Source: Dactylorhiza incarnata (Eukaryota > Streptophyta > Magnoliopsida > Asparagales > Orchidaceae). From it: a stretch of DNA of 64,000 nt. The stretch spans positions 10,434,001-10,498,000 of the forward strand of contig JAWHQI010000060.1 in assembly GCA_033032865.1 (NCBI GenBank), read 5' to 3'. Shown one piece after another: positions 1-10,310 of this stretch; position 1 is the stretch's first letter; the number at the start of each line of letters is the position of its first letter. The position numbers were made by a program, and so were the translations under genes. The notes beneath the pieces were generated by a model. That model did not search any database. It saw only the letters and a program-made list of their open reading frames with translations, and was not told the origin of the DNA.

Positions 1-332
1 AGAAGAGATTGACTAATAAAAGGCGAGGCTTCAGGAGCTACCAAGTGACAACTTCAAATGGCCCAATTGCTTTACATGGAAGAATAACTATCTACGCAAT
101 TTTAACAATATTGATCAACACTATCCAGGAAATAATTCTTTGATGAGTTCCTACTTCCTAATGGCATTACAGTTGATACAGGTTATACTTTACAAAAACA
201 ACCTTCCATTTGAAACGGATAATGATGAACAGCCGTCCCCTTTAACAGGATTGCGTGATTTTAATATGTTACAATTTGCACACAAAGAATTATTAATTAC
301 TCAAACCTCCCCAGAGAGTTAGCATAATGACA
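1..332. other. 3' flank of PDF1A, no gene seen
   Basis: AT-rich sequence downstream of the PDF1A stop codon (the gene reads right to left). A 60-codon ORF at 140-322 has no recognisable motif and is treated as chance. Nothing else is supported here. Confidence 0.5.
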
Positions 333-453
333 GGTTGCACTCTATCTTTTGAAATCATTTCACAACAAAGGGGGTAATTTTGTGCATGCATGTTATGAAA
401 TGTAAACTTACATGAGAGATTTTTATAATTTCAAAAGATGGAGGGGTGCAATC
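333..453. mobile_element. MITE, family B copy 1 (intact empty site)
   Basis: The left end (333-355) and right end (428-453) form inverted repeats sharing the core TCTTTTGAAAT next to a TTGCAC-type tip. The body between them matches a second copy at about 31620-32028. That second copy carries an extra 216-bp MITE, so this copy shows the unoccupied site. No coding capacity. Superfamily is not determined because target duplications are not clear. Confidence 0.6.
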
Positions 454-727
454 TGTAATTTAGAATACTTATAGTGGAGGTCCCGGTAAACAACCACATA
501 AGAATGACAAAATGTAATCTTTTACAAATGGAGATAGAGCCAATGGAAAAAGTCAGTTAATCAAAATTCTATGGGCATTAAAACACTTTTTAAAGCCCGA
601 CATGTATTTTTGGTACAAAGCAATTTGAAGCAACCATCATGATACTAAATTAGTTTATAAAAAATTTAAAGAATCAACAGTAGTGTACAAAATACTCGTG
701 ACAAAGAATTGCTGAAGCAATGTAGCT
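454..727. other. PDF1A 3' flank / probable 3' UTR
   Basis: Sequence immediately downstream of the PDF1A stop on the minus strand, AT-rich, without an open frame of interest. Part is probably the 3' UTR, but no single polyadenylation signal stands out. Confidence 0.35.
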
Positions 728-986
728 TTATGGATCACAAACCTGACTAGAAACGCCAGCCTTTGGACAACCAACTGGAAGAGGCAAATCCAGATTCTCT
801 ACTGTCCTGAAAGTCCTTGGAACAATCTTATCCACATATAGGGTCCCATCCAGATGATCATACTCATGTTGCAATATGCGAGCCATCCATCCAGAAGAAT
901 CAATCTTCATAGGTTGACCAAAACGACTATAACCTGTAACCTCAATCTGCAGATGCCGCTCAACCATAGCTCGAAATCCATCGATG
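728..986 (-). CDS. PDF1A: PDF1A exon 4 (motif 3, C-terminus)
   Basis: Begins after a TTTCTCGCAG acceptor and completes a Ser codon split with exon 3 (AG|C), so EGCLS reads straight into IDGFRA. It encodes residues 190-275: the region after motif 2, then motif 3 with the metal-binding H230 and H234 and catalytic E231, then [11 protein letters not shown] and the [12 protein letters not shown] tail typical of plant PDF1A. The stop is TAA at 728-730. A longer open frame upstream to 1027 is intron read-through and should not be annotated. Confidence 0.93.
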
Positions 987-1223
987 CTGCGAGAAACAAT
1001 GTAGTGAGGAGAGATATCTCTATGCAAGTAGTGAAGATCCTGGATTACATTACTTTTTGCAATGGAAACAGTTAATACTTAATAGGATGATTACGACCAC
1101 TATAATCATCTCTAGAAATAGAATTTATCAACTGAATATATAATTTATGACTATTGATTTATATGTCTGGAATATCAGGGAGCACAAACACATTGCATCC
1201 TTCTTCACAAACACATTGCATAC

Positions 1224-1460
1224 GTCTGGAAATTTCGTTCATTTTCATTCATACCTTAAACTGCTGATACAAAGCTTAATTTATACTAATGTCTTTCCTT
1301 AATTGCAGAATATAAAGGGGTACACGGGGAAGGATGCTTCAGTTAATTGCTTTTGCTTCGTCTTCTTGTTTCAGTTAATTGCTCTTGCTTCGTCTTCTTA
1401 AATGTAGGTGAACGGTTGGGATTTATTATTTGATGTGCGGCTCATAATAATACTTTAATA
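1224..1460 (-). repeat. Copia 3' LTR, truncated
   Basis: Matches 8209-8440 nearly base for base, including the ATTGCTCTTGCTTCGTCTTC stretch and the TACTTTAA(C/T)A tip. The part matching 8147-8208 is missing and is replaced by unrelated sequence. Confidence 0.85.
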
Positions 1461-2239
1461 CCCGCCCTAAATCTGAACGGAGCACAACCTTCATCTTCTT
1501 CCTTAAAATGAGGAATTTGTCTCGAGCGAGTGGCTTCGTTAGGGAATCGATAATCGGTTCTTCAGCAGGGGAGAAATGAAGCTGGATTTTGCATTTCTCG
1601 ACTTGTTCGCGAATGAAATGGTAGCGTAATTCTATACGTTTGCTGCGATGATGGAAAACGAGATTCTTTGTCGATGATATAGCAGAAATGTTGTCACAGA
1701 ATTGCGTCATTGCTCCTCTTTTCTTCTTACTATCTTCTTCTTCTGCTTCTTTCTCCCCTTTCGTCTGTTCTTCCCCTTTTCTTCAATAAATTTTTTTGCT
1801 TCTTTTAACCATATGGCTCCACATGCATTTGTGAGAGTCATATACTCGGCTTCAGTAGATGAGAGTGCCACTGACTATTGTTTGCGCGATGACCATGAAA
1901 TAGGTTCCTGAGAAGAAAATGTAACCCCGGCACTTTTACGATCTTCTCTGTCTCCTCCCCATTTAGAGCCATAAAAATCCAGTAAGGTCGAGTCTAAATT
2001 TTGTTCATACAAAATGCCATAATCAAGTGTGCCTTTGAGGTAGTGAAGGATCTTGCGTGCGGCTTGCAGATGACGATGACTGGGGTCGGGGAAAAATTTA
2101 GAAACGATATTGCGGCATGTTCAATATCAGTATTAGAGTTGGTTAAATAGATGAGAGACCCGACCAAAGATCGATATGATTCACAATCATTTTTTTCTTC
2201 ATCATCTGTTCTCTTCTCTAGTCTTTCTCCTGGGCACAT
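1426..2239 (-). pseudogene. Copia RNase H fragments
   Basis: Two open pieces. The upper piece (2239-1994) has the copia spacer SYRSLVGSLIYLTNSNTDIEHA. The lower piece (1710-1426) has the end of RNase H (..IREQVEKCKIQLHF..EPIIDSLTKPLARDKF). They are separated by stops. This domain degrades the RNA strand during reverse transcription. Non-functional. Confidence 0.82.
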
Positions 2240-2290
2240 TGGTGTGGTGGTTAAATTGCAGCTTTCGAACTGAAACTTCTTCAGTAGGTC

Positions 2291-2575
2291 TCATGCATAC
2301 TTCTCTTGTGAAATAAAAATGAAGTTTTCATTTTGGGTGACTTGAAATCCTAAGAAAAAATGCATCAAACCCAAGTCAGTCATGTTGTATTGTTTATTGA
2401 GATTGAGCTTTAGCCGGTTGATAAAGGTAGGAGAAGTCCCTCTGATTATGAGGTCGTCAACATAAATGCAGATGATGGATGTGTCATATGTCCCCCTTTT
2501 TGCATAGAGTGGCGACTCAATTGGGCATTTGGTAAATCCTTGGCTGGAGAAGTAATGATCATGTTGGAGATCCAA
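2291..2575 (-). pseudogene. Copia reverse transcriptase, catalytic fragment
   Basis: Carries IYVDDLII, the YVDD polymerase active-site motif, followed by the copia pattern NMTDLG..HFFLGFQV. It is detached from the N-terminal RT part at 2694-3000 by frameshifts, so no full polymerase can be made. Confidence 0.85.
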
Positions 2576-2693
2576 GCCCGTGGGACTTGCTTCAATCCAT
2601 AGTTTTTTTTTTAGTTTGCAGACTTTTCTTCTGCACCTTCAATCAGGAAAATTTTGGATTGCTCGGCGTATACATCTTCTGTAATTGTCCCAT

Positions 2694-3807
2694 TTAGATG
2701 GACACCTTATGTTGTGCGGCATAAGCAATGATCATTCGAATGGTTTCCATTCGAGCGACCGGGGCGAATGTTTCTTCATAATCACGCCCGAGCTGCTGTG
2801 AATAACCCTTGGCAATAATTTTGACCGTGTATTTGATTATGTAACCAACTTCATTGCACTTAAGTTTATAAATACACTTAAGGACAATTATATCTTGTTT
2901 GGGAGATCTGTCTGTCAGCTCCCATGTTGAATTATTCTCAATTGTAGTTATTTCCTCTTCCATGGCTATTCTCCATTCTTCTTGACTAGCTGCCTCTTCA
3001 TAAGTTGTTGGGGTGGGTGAGAATAAAGCAATGTCACAACTGGCGTATATGTCTGCCAAGCTTTGACTTTTAACAGGGGTTGGAGATAATGATGAATCGG
3101 AATCTGATGATGAATCGACTCCAGGTGAGGGTAGGGTGGAATTTGAAGAAAATTTTGGCTTAACCCCCTGACCAGAAGGGAGGATGAAATTGGTTATTCC
3201 GTTTGAATTCCAATCCCAACATGCTGCCTCATTGAAAAGAATATCCATGGATATACTTAACTTCTTTGTTTTAGGATCATAGACTTTATACGCCTTAGAA
3301 TGCTCGATGTAGCCAATGAAGAAAGATATTGTGCTCTTCTCATCTAGCTTATCTCCTTTTTCTTTCAGAGTGTGGGCAATGCATCCGAAAGTCCGGAGAT
3401 GTGAGACAGTGTCCTTGCGGTTGAAGAGAGCTTCATGGGGTTTCGTTTCAACTAAGCTCTCAGTTGGCGTTCGATTGATGACGTACACAGCTGTGTTGCA
3501 AGCTTCTGCCCAAAATTCTTTGGGAATTTTAGTTGTGAACATCATAGCGCGTGCAACAAATCGGTTTTTTCTTTCAACAACGGCGTTCTGTTGTGGAGAA
3601 CATGGCGTCATCAACTCTCTTCTTATCCCCCCTCTTCACATAAACTTGAAAAGGATTGGGACATGAACTCTCCCCCATATCTGTGCGGAAAGCTTTTATC
3701 CGGCGGAAGAGTTGATTCTCAACCATAGTTTTGAATTTTTTGAATGTTGAAAATGCTTCTGATTTATAAGATACGAAAATAAATCTAGGTGTATTTGGAA
3801 TAATCAT
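2694..3807 (-). pseudogene. Copia integrase C-half and RT N-part
   Basis: The piece at 3807-3574 holds the integrase stretch with second catalytic Asp (FRTDMGE). After a frameshift the 306-residue piece (3614-2694) holds PQQNAVVERKNR with the third catalytic Glu, the integrase C-domain, a Ser/Pro-rich linker, and the start of RT (EEWRIAMEEEITTI.., QLGRDYEETFAPVARMETIR). The GAG-pre-integrase region lies at about 4034-3810 and is cut off from protease by the nested element. Confidence 0.85.
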
Positions 3808-4034
3808 AAATAAGGAGGAGATAATATCTCTTTCAGCTTAAAAACTCAGTAAAGGTTGGCCCCCAAATATCTCCATGAATCAGATCAAGCGGTTGTGAGC
3901 TCCTCCAGCTGGATTGCGATGGAAAAGAGTTTGTGCCTCTTTGCAATGGAGCAGCATTCACAGAACCCTTTCTGTATTTTAAAAGTGGGTAATCCAAACA
4001 CTAATTCATTCTTTTGTAGGTTTTGAATAGCTTC

Positions 4035-4397
4035 TGTTACGCACTCACATATGGAAGCCCCTTAGGAGATTCATGGAAAATTCTATTAATGAGTCAATGT
4101 TGATTAATTACTATTAATTGATGTTGATTTTATTAATTAATATTACGTGTACTTTCATGTTATGTGTGACCTCCCTCATCTATATAAGGGGGAAGGGTAT
4201 GTGGGTTAATTTTATCTTGGATCACTAGTCTTGTTGGCTCTCTCTTGAGAGAAGGTTCTTCGGAGGACCCAACCTCCGAGAGCTTGGTCGGAGCTTGCTC
4301 CGGATTGTATTCGTTTTTTCGTTAAATTTTAGTTAATGCAAACTGTCCTTGTGTTCATCCTCTTTTTCGCAACTGCTTAAGAATCCTTTTCGTAACA
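4035..4397 (+). repeat. Nested element 5' LTR (363 bp)
   Basis: Begins TGTTACGCAC and ends TTTTCGTAACA. It contains a TATA-like TATATAAGG about two-fifths of the way in, consistent with a U3 promoter. Confidence 0.88.
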
Positions 4398-6294
4398 ATG
4401 GTCCGATCTGCCGCTCTCGTATGCTTGTTCCAAGTTGCTGGGATTCTGTCTGCTTCGCTGGCATCGGCCCCACTTATGTCCGGACTGTCGACCCCCCCTA
4501 GCGCCACACCGACCGCGCGCCTTGACTCCATTGACCATCGCCTCGACACCATCAAACACGTCGCCTCAACGAACAGTTTGCCTCCTTAGCCTCCCTGGAG
4601 GCCTCCGTGCAGTAGCTTCTCCTGCGATTTGATATCCCGGACCCCCATACGGCCATCCACTTCACTCCGCCGCCGCCGCCTCCTCTCAGTTTGAAGGCCA
4701 CCGCATCAGCAGATCTCGTCATCGTTCAACACGTCCCTGTTTCGACGCCATCGCCGACGAAAAGGAACGATGGCCCGCAGGAACATTTGCCACCAGCAGT
4801 CGGGGTAGTCACCACTTCCTTTATCATCAGCGACCACGTCCAAGTGTTTTCCTGCAGTTTTGCATCCCCTGTGGTCCTGCACCCAACGACCACACCGACG
4901 GTCACTACCAGATTCCGCCTGCTTACCTTGCAGCCGCCGGGAACCAACAACGTGCTCGACCTCCACCTCATCCACGACATCCGCAACAAACTCCGGGCTA
5001 TGAGTACCCTTGTTGACAACCACCTCGCCAACGCCAAACGCATCAAGGAGGAAGCCGCTTTGGCACTTTGCCTGTTGTCCCTCACCGGGAACCACAGGAG
5101 GATGTTGCCTCCCCTTCCAGCGCCGAGCAACCCGCCCCAGTTTCCCCTTCCAGCGTCGTCGTCGTCAAGCAGCCTGAAACCAGGCGTCTTCCCACAGCTT
5201 CTGCATCCCTCATAGCCCTCGCACCAGACCCGCACGATAGCCCCCCTTTCCAGCCAGCGTTCCTCTTGCGCCAGATCTCACCGCCACGTGCGCAGTCCAG
5301 CAACGGGTGTCTCCTTCCCATCTCCAAGCCGGCTCTATGCTGCTTCCAAGTTGTTCGCCTCCCTCCTCTCCACGCCCCGATCCACACACTGCTTCATCAC
5401 TCGCAGTGCAAGCCAACCGGTGGCTTCGATGTAGCCTGCTCCGTCTCTCCCACTGTCCCGCAAGATACTCCCTACGACGGATCCTTTCTCCCAGCCATCG
5501 AGCCACGTGCCCTCTGGGCTATTTCCAGGATTTCATCCTGTCCTATTTCCCACGTCCTCTCTCCCCTGCCACAAGTCCTTCTCCGCCTCAAGCCCTCTCA
5601 CTCCCTGGCGCACTAGTTGTGTCCTGCAGGGAAACCGTGCCCCCTTTTTGGTTTCTTTTTGTTTTCATTTCACCCGATGCACCCTCCCTCCTTTCCCATT
5701 CTAATTTATCCTCATGGAATGGGCGGCTCTTTTGGGATTTATTTGGCCACCTCCTCTTTCCTTTTTATATTTTATTTTCCCTTTCAAATACTTACACCCA
5801 TTGCTGCCCCCACTAAAATCCAGACCCCACCTTCTTTCACCCTCCTCTTGTCACATCCTCTTAATTTAGTTTGTCTCATGTCTATAAATCAATTTTTTCC
5901 TCCCTCCAACCTCCCCATCTACTCTACATCAACTCCCTTCTCTCATCCTTGAGCCCCACCCTAACTGCCAAAAATTGTCCACCATACACTCTCACCTTCT
6001 TTATTTTTCCTCCGTTGTCTTGTCACATCAACTTTTTTGTCCTTTCTTTATTTTCCTCCTCCCATAACAAACAAAAGCACAACATTTTTCCCCTAGCTGC
6101 CACCCCCTACCAACTCTCACTTTAAATCCTAAACAATTAATTATTTTGGGGTTTATTTTAATATCACCAAACATTCCATTTCCCCAAAATATCATATTTT
6201 GCTTTCCCAAAATTCTCCACGTCACATCTCTCTCTTCCTATATATCGCCGCTATTATTAACGGTCCAGCTACATATTGGAGGCTCGACCTTGAG
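4398..6294 (+). other. Nested element interior, CT-rich, no enzyme domains
   Basis: Long overlapping open frames on both strands (for example 4691-5215 and 5068-5616 plus, 4726-5235 minus) reflect GC/CT-rich composition rather than selection. On the plus strand a short stretch near 4520-4570 (RLDSIDHRLDTI) resembles the coiled-coil start of some gypsy gag proteins, which is the only hint of ancestry. No zinc knuckle, protease, RT or integrase motif was found. From about 5620 on the sequence becomes pyrimidine-rich and AT-rich. Confidence 0.6.
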
Positions 6295-6707
6295 GGTTAC
6301 ACACTTGCATATGGAAGCCCCCTTGGGACATTCATGGCAAACTATATTATTAATATTATTAATTAATATTAATTAATAATAATATTAATATAATAGTTAG
6401 TATTAATTAATTACTATTAATGGGTCAATTGATGTTGAATTTATTAATTAATATCATGTGTACTTTCTTGTTATGTGTCTTCCCTCATCTATATAAGGGG
6501 GAGAGGGTATGTGGGTTAATTTTATCTTGGATCACTAGTCTTGTTGGCTCTCTCTTGAGAAAATGTTCTTCGGAGGACCCAACCTCTGAGAGCATGGCCA
6601 GAGCCTGCTACGAATTGTTTTCGTTTGTTCGTTAAATTTCAATTAATGCAATTTGTCCTTGTGTTCATCCTCTTTCTCGCAACTGCTTAAGATTCCTTTT
6701 CGTAGCA
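6295..6707 (+). repeat. Nested element 3' LTR (413 bp)
   Basis: Aligns with 4035-4397 but carries an extra AT-rich block of repeated TATTAAT/ATTAATA at about 6342-6418, which accounts for most of the length difference. Confidence 0.86.
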
Positions 6708-7059
6708 GCTTCCCAGTGAAGGTGCCCGAGCCAGTGATGTCAAAGGAGAGATTTGTCCATGCAACTCATGGTTACATGAGAAGGCATTGACAATGAGGGA
6801 CTCAGGGTTGAGGGAGAAACATAATTGTTAGTCATAGAAGCTATGACAATAAGTTTTCCTTATTCTCCTTCAGAGATCTGACATTCTCCGTTGGCCCACA
6901 CTGAGTAAGTTTTGAGCTAAATGTGGCACCCAATTTACGTCAGTGATTAACTTTGTTTGTCCAGATTTAGTGTGGACTGCTATTGTTCCTCTTTCTTCAA
7001 TCTGCTGTGGTTTTCCATCTCCCAGATAAACTTGGGATTTAAAGGTTGTATCGAGTGAG

Positions 7060-8096
7060 GAGAAGCTTTTTTTTGTTATTGCTCATATTGCTGGAACAAC
7101 CACTATCAATGTACCAAGTGTCGTGAGTTCTTTCTTCACTCTTTAGGCATGAATAAATAGTAGGTCTTCTTCTTTACTTTCCTATTCTCCATAGTTAGTA
7201 ACTTCTTTATGTCAACAATCTTTCTCGAAGTGGTGCGGCCATTTGCATCTCTTGTACTTTCAAAAACAATATTTGAGATCGTGGTTGGTACTTTACAAAG
7301 GGTGCAAAACAGGTTTGATTTTTCATTTGCTTGTCATTGCCCTCTGCCTCTACTACCTCTTCCCGGAAAAAAAGGTATTGGAAATTCATTTTTAATTTTC
7401 TCAGTTTGGTTTTTGTTTGATGGTTTCTGTATGTATATTTGGGTTTGCAAGGCAGACTCCAGCGGCGCATTCCTCCTCATTTTGTCCTCATGAGCTTGAA
7501 GAGATCCTTGTAGCTCACTGATAGACAAAGTGAAGAGGTCCCTTGCTTCTTCGATGGCTGTAACAACTGGATCGAAGGCAGGAGTTAAAGATCTTAATAT
7601 TTTTGGAACATTTTTTTTATCTTCAATCTAATCTCCCGGATTGCGGATGTGGTTGACAGGGTACTAGTCCTGGCTATGAACTCTTGCACTCTCTCTTCTT
7701 GACTCATTGTCAACATTTCGAAATTTCTCCATAAGGTTTGTAATTTCATAGAGATTACTTTTTTGGACCCCTTAAACTCTTCACTCAGAATATTCCATAC
7801 TTGCTTGGCTATGATTGCTCCCATTATTCTCGGAAGATTGTATTGACAACTCCTTGTTGGATTAGGATTAAGGCTCTTGCATCCTTCATGTCTTCTCTAC
7901 TTGAAATGACCGGTGTTCCTTCTGCAACTTTGTTGAAGACAATGGCTTTTAGGCCATGCTCAACAATATCCCATAGGTCTTGGGAAAGGAAAAGAGTTTT
8001 CATTTTGATACTCCAAAATACGTATGTTTCTCCATTAAAAAGAGGAACACCGGTTTGAGAAAAATGTGGGGTAAGACTGGTAGAGGATGAAGCCAT
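7060..8096 (-). pseudogene. Copia gag and protease fragments
   Basis: The 8096-7824 piece starts with Met and has the copia gag N-terminus (VPLFNGETYVFWSIKMKTLF). It continues after a frameshift at 7824-7594 (VWNILSEEFKG..). A CCHC-type knuckle with an internal stop lies near 7210-7270, and the aspartic protease signature WYIDSGCSSNM is at about 7085-7125. These would package the element RNA and process its polyprotein. Frameshifted and non-functional. Confidence 0.82.
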
Positions 8097-8146
8097 GCTT
8101 TATGAGAGGAAAACCGAAGATCATAAGCCAAAGGCTCTGATACCAC

Positions 8147-8440
8147 TGTTGGTATAAATCACATAGCATGGCATAATAAGAGGAAGGAGACGGAAGAAAA
8201 TTAGAGCATGGAAATTTCGGTCATTTTCATTCATACCTTAAACTCCTGATACAGGCTTAATTTATACTAATGTCTTTCCTTAGTTGCAAAATATGAAGGG
8301 ATACATGGGGAAGGATGTTCAGTTATTTGCTTTTGCTTCGTATTCTTATTTCAGTTAATTGCTCTTGCTTCGTCTTCTTAAATGTAGGTGAACGGCTGGG
8401 ATTTATCATTTGAAGTGCGGCTCAGATTAATACTTTAACA
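8147..8440 (-). repeat. Copia 5' LTR (294 bp)
   Basis: Begins TGTTAAAGTA (minus strand, 8440 downwards) and ends CCAACA just before the tRNA-Met primer site. Homologous to the truncated 3' LTR at 1224-1460. Confidence 0.88.
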
Positions 8441-8552
8441 TAAATATCTCTAGTTCTGAAATGAGACTGAAAGTTTGAATGCTTTCACAGACAAATGGGT
8501 CATTGACAAAGATAATCAGTGTGTTATAAGAAGAAATACTGCTCCTACATAC

Positions 8553-8620
8553 CTTAAACATCCTTCAAAGAACAAAGCTCTTTTGTTTCCCTTCTTCTCA
8601 AGCTTTGGATTAATTATTAC
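8553..8620 (-). CDS. PDF1A: PDF1A exon 3 (motif 2)
   Basis: A 68-bp exon between acceptor TTTTTAG and donor GTATGT. It encodes VIINPKLEKKGNKRALFF and then EGCLS, whose Cys (residue 188) is a metal ligand of deformylases. It ends two bases into the Ser codon completed by exon 4. The frame and the motif order fix both junctions. Confidence 0.93.
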
Positions 8621-8697
8621 CTAAAAATAAATGCTGATAAAAATAAGGATTAAAAAATTCTCAAAAAATAGAAAGAAATCTAATATAAAAACAATAC

Positions 8698-8787
8698 CAG
8701 TAAATCAAAAGGATGACGATCTTGTGCTTCAGTTTCATCCTTAGGAGCATAACTAATGTATTCCTTTGTGTCTTCAAGAACAATAAT
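8698..8787 (-). CDS. PDF1A: PDF1A exon 2
   Basis: A 90-bp phase-0 exon of 30 codons with acceptor ATACCAG and donor GTATTG. It encodes [18 protein letters not shown] and on to HPFDLL, the plant PDF1A segment between motifs 1 and 2. It is separated from exon 3 by a 77-bp intron. Confidence 0.93.
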
Positions 8788-9101
8788 CTGGTATGCCAAT
8801 TGCAACAAAAAAAGTCATAGCAACCTAGATCTAACTCTTCAAAGGTTGACCAGTGGGTTTTACTTTCTTATGTAAGCAAAATTGGCTGACAGCATAATAA
8901 TGTGACAATAATCAACGTAAAAAATCTACACTTGATAGTCCAATAGAAAACCACTGAAATAGCTAAAATATAAAACCAACATGCAAAAGTCACAAGAAAA
9001 AAGCTATGAAGCAAAACACAGCTTTTAACTATATATAATGAAGACTGAAAAAAGGTAGAGATCAAATGAGACCACGGTTATATGGACTTTAAGTAGACTT
9101 A

Positions 9102-9228
9102 GGCTTCGTTTGGGGGGACTTATTTTCACCGGTCAAGCGGTTACGACCGCATGAACCGGACCTTTAAGGTCCGGTTCATGCGGTCGTAACCGCTTGACCG
9201 GTGAAAATAAGTTCTCCCAAACGAAGCC
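9102..9228. mobile_element. Tourist-like MITE, 127 bp, near-perfect palindrome
   Basis: The left arm starts GGCTTCGTTTGG and the right arm ends CCAAACGAAGCC. The arms are complementary over about 60 bp each, meeting at GGACCTTTAAGGTCC. A 3-bp TTA flanks both ends (9099-9101, 9229-9231), as expected of PIF/Harbinger-type insertions. With so few arm mismatches, insertion was probably recent. Confidence 0.85.
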
Positions 9229-9659
9229 TTAATTACTAGAATTAAGAATCATGAAAACCATGCACATAAATGAAGTTGGCAATCAATAGAGATCCCGAAT
9301 ATAGCAAAAATGACTAAACACAATCTCATTATCTAATCAAAATGAAGAAAAATAGAATGCGAAAGAGAGGAGAAAAGGTGACACAAGACAAGATTACAGG
9401 GATCAATGCTGACTTAACTATATATATGAAAATGCATGCAGGAATGCAATCAATGACTGGAACTAACACCTATCCTAATAATGATGCAAGCAATTGTATA
9501 GTTCAACATGCAACAATATCTAACACCATTAAATAAACAAGCTTTAAAACTTAAATTGTAAGTACAATTGATCGCAGAGATTCCAAATAAAGATTACAGG
9601 TATAATTGCAATTTACTGAGATTGATTTATGTTTTAGCAAATAACTATTTTTAAATGTA

Positions 9660-10310
9660 TCTGACTATACTATTAAAGGCATAAGGTACACCAAGGCGTA
9701 AAGGGATCCTGAAGCCTAGGCGCAAGGCGTAGGCGCGTGCATGGTGAAGGCAAGGCGCACAAAAAAAAGCATTGTACAGTAAGGTAATATGATAATAATA
9801 CTAAATGCAACAAAATTCATTACAAAAAATATCTAACATAATTGCACTAATGTTTAAAAATGCTGGGCAAAAGCTTTGGAGTGCAAAACTGCTGTTGGAA
9901 GTACTAGAACTGCAATTCAGCACTGGTAGACTGCCAGAATAGCTGTTTTATGAATGAAGGCAGCAGTTCTAGCACTTAAAAATAATTGTTCATGCGTTTA
10001 AAAATGCTGGACAGTAAAACTGCGGTCCCAAAGTGCTTGTACTGCAATCCAGTCTTGTAGACTGCCGGAACAGTATATTTGGAGAGGAAAACAATAATTC
10101 TAGTAGTAATAAATTGTTCTCCATGCCTTTAAAAATGCTGGACAACAGTTTTGGACAACAAAACAGCTCTCAAAAACTGTTGCCAAGCAGTTTTAAGCAA
10201 TTCTAATATTTCCAGAGAAAGACCGAACGAGGAGAGCGCCTAGGTACACCTGGCTATTTGGTCAAGGCGCGTGCCTAGAGCCCTAGACGCGCCTGAACTG
10301 CGGCTACAAT
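9660..10310. repeat. Dispersed repeat with internal ~135-bp tandem triplicate
   Basis: The ends are rich in AGGCGC/GCGCCT words (for example CTAGGCGCAAGGCGTAGGCG near 9720 and AAGGCGCGTGCCTAG near 10265). Between them a unit with TTTAAAAATGCTGG recurs at about 9853, 9997 and 10128. No coding capacity. Class unknown. Confidence 0.5.

Larger units (their letters stand above)
4035..6707 (+). mobile_element. Non-autonomous LTR element nested in the copia element
   Basis: Two LTRs (4035-4397 and 6295-6707) share TATATAAGGGGGA(A/G)..GGTATGTGGG, GGATCACTAGTCTTGTTGGC and the end TTTTCGTA(A/G)CA. The left LTR has perfect terminal inverted repeats TGTTACG..CGTAACA. A 5-bp target duplication GCTTC flanks the element (4030-4034 and 6708-6712), and removing the insert joins two parts of the host copia pol region. 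The 1.9-kb interior is GC/CT-rich and codes for no recognisable polymerase, integrase or protease. A degraded tRNA-Met-like primer site follows the left LTR (TGGTCCGATCTGCC). Confidence 0.9.
1224..8440 (-). mobile_element. Ty1/copia LTR retrotransposon in PDF1A intron 3, degenerate
   Basis: A minus-strand copia element. The 5' LTR is 8147-8440 (TGTTAAAG..CCAACA read on the minus strand), followed by a primer-binding site complementary to initiator tRNA-Met (TGGTATCAGAGCC, about 8133-8145). Domains follow in copia order towards lower coordinates: gag (8096 to about 7594), CCHC knuckle and protease (about 7330-7060), integrase, reverse transcriptase and RNase H (3800-1426), a purine tract at about 1461-1475, then a truncated 3' LTR (1224-1460). 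Every domain is broken by stops and frameshifts. Without the nested element it would be about 4.5 kb. The 3' LTR lacks its last 77 bp or so, so no target duplication can be tested. Confidence 0.9.
987..8552 (-). other. PDF1A intron 3 (7.6 kb, carries nested LTR elements)
   Basis: Donor GTATGT at 8552-8547 and acceptor CAG at 989-987. About 7.2 kb of it is one copia element (1224-8440) with a second LTR element nested inside (4035-6707), so intron sequence proper is only a few hundred bases at each end. At 1184-1223 a short direct repeat containing CACAAACACATTGCAT occurs twice, next to the truncated end of the copia LTR. Confidence 0.88.

Noticed and set aside
854..1075. Plus-strand ORF of 73 codons
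   Set aside because: Antisense shadow of PDF1A exon 4.
4691..5616. Overlapping ORFs of 129-182 codons on both strands
   Set aside because: GC/CT-rich interior of a non-autonomous LTR element; no domain and no codon periodicity that I can see.
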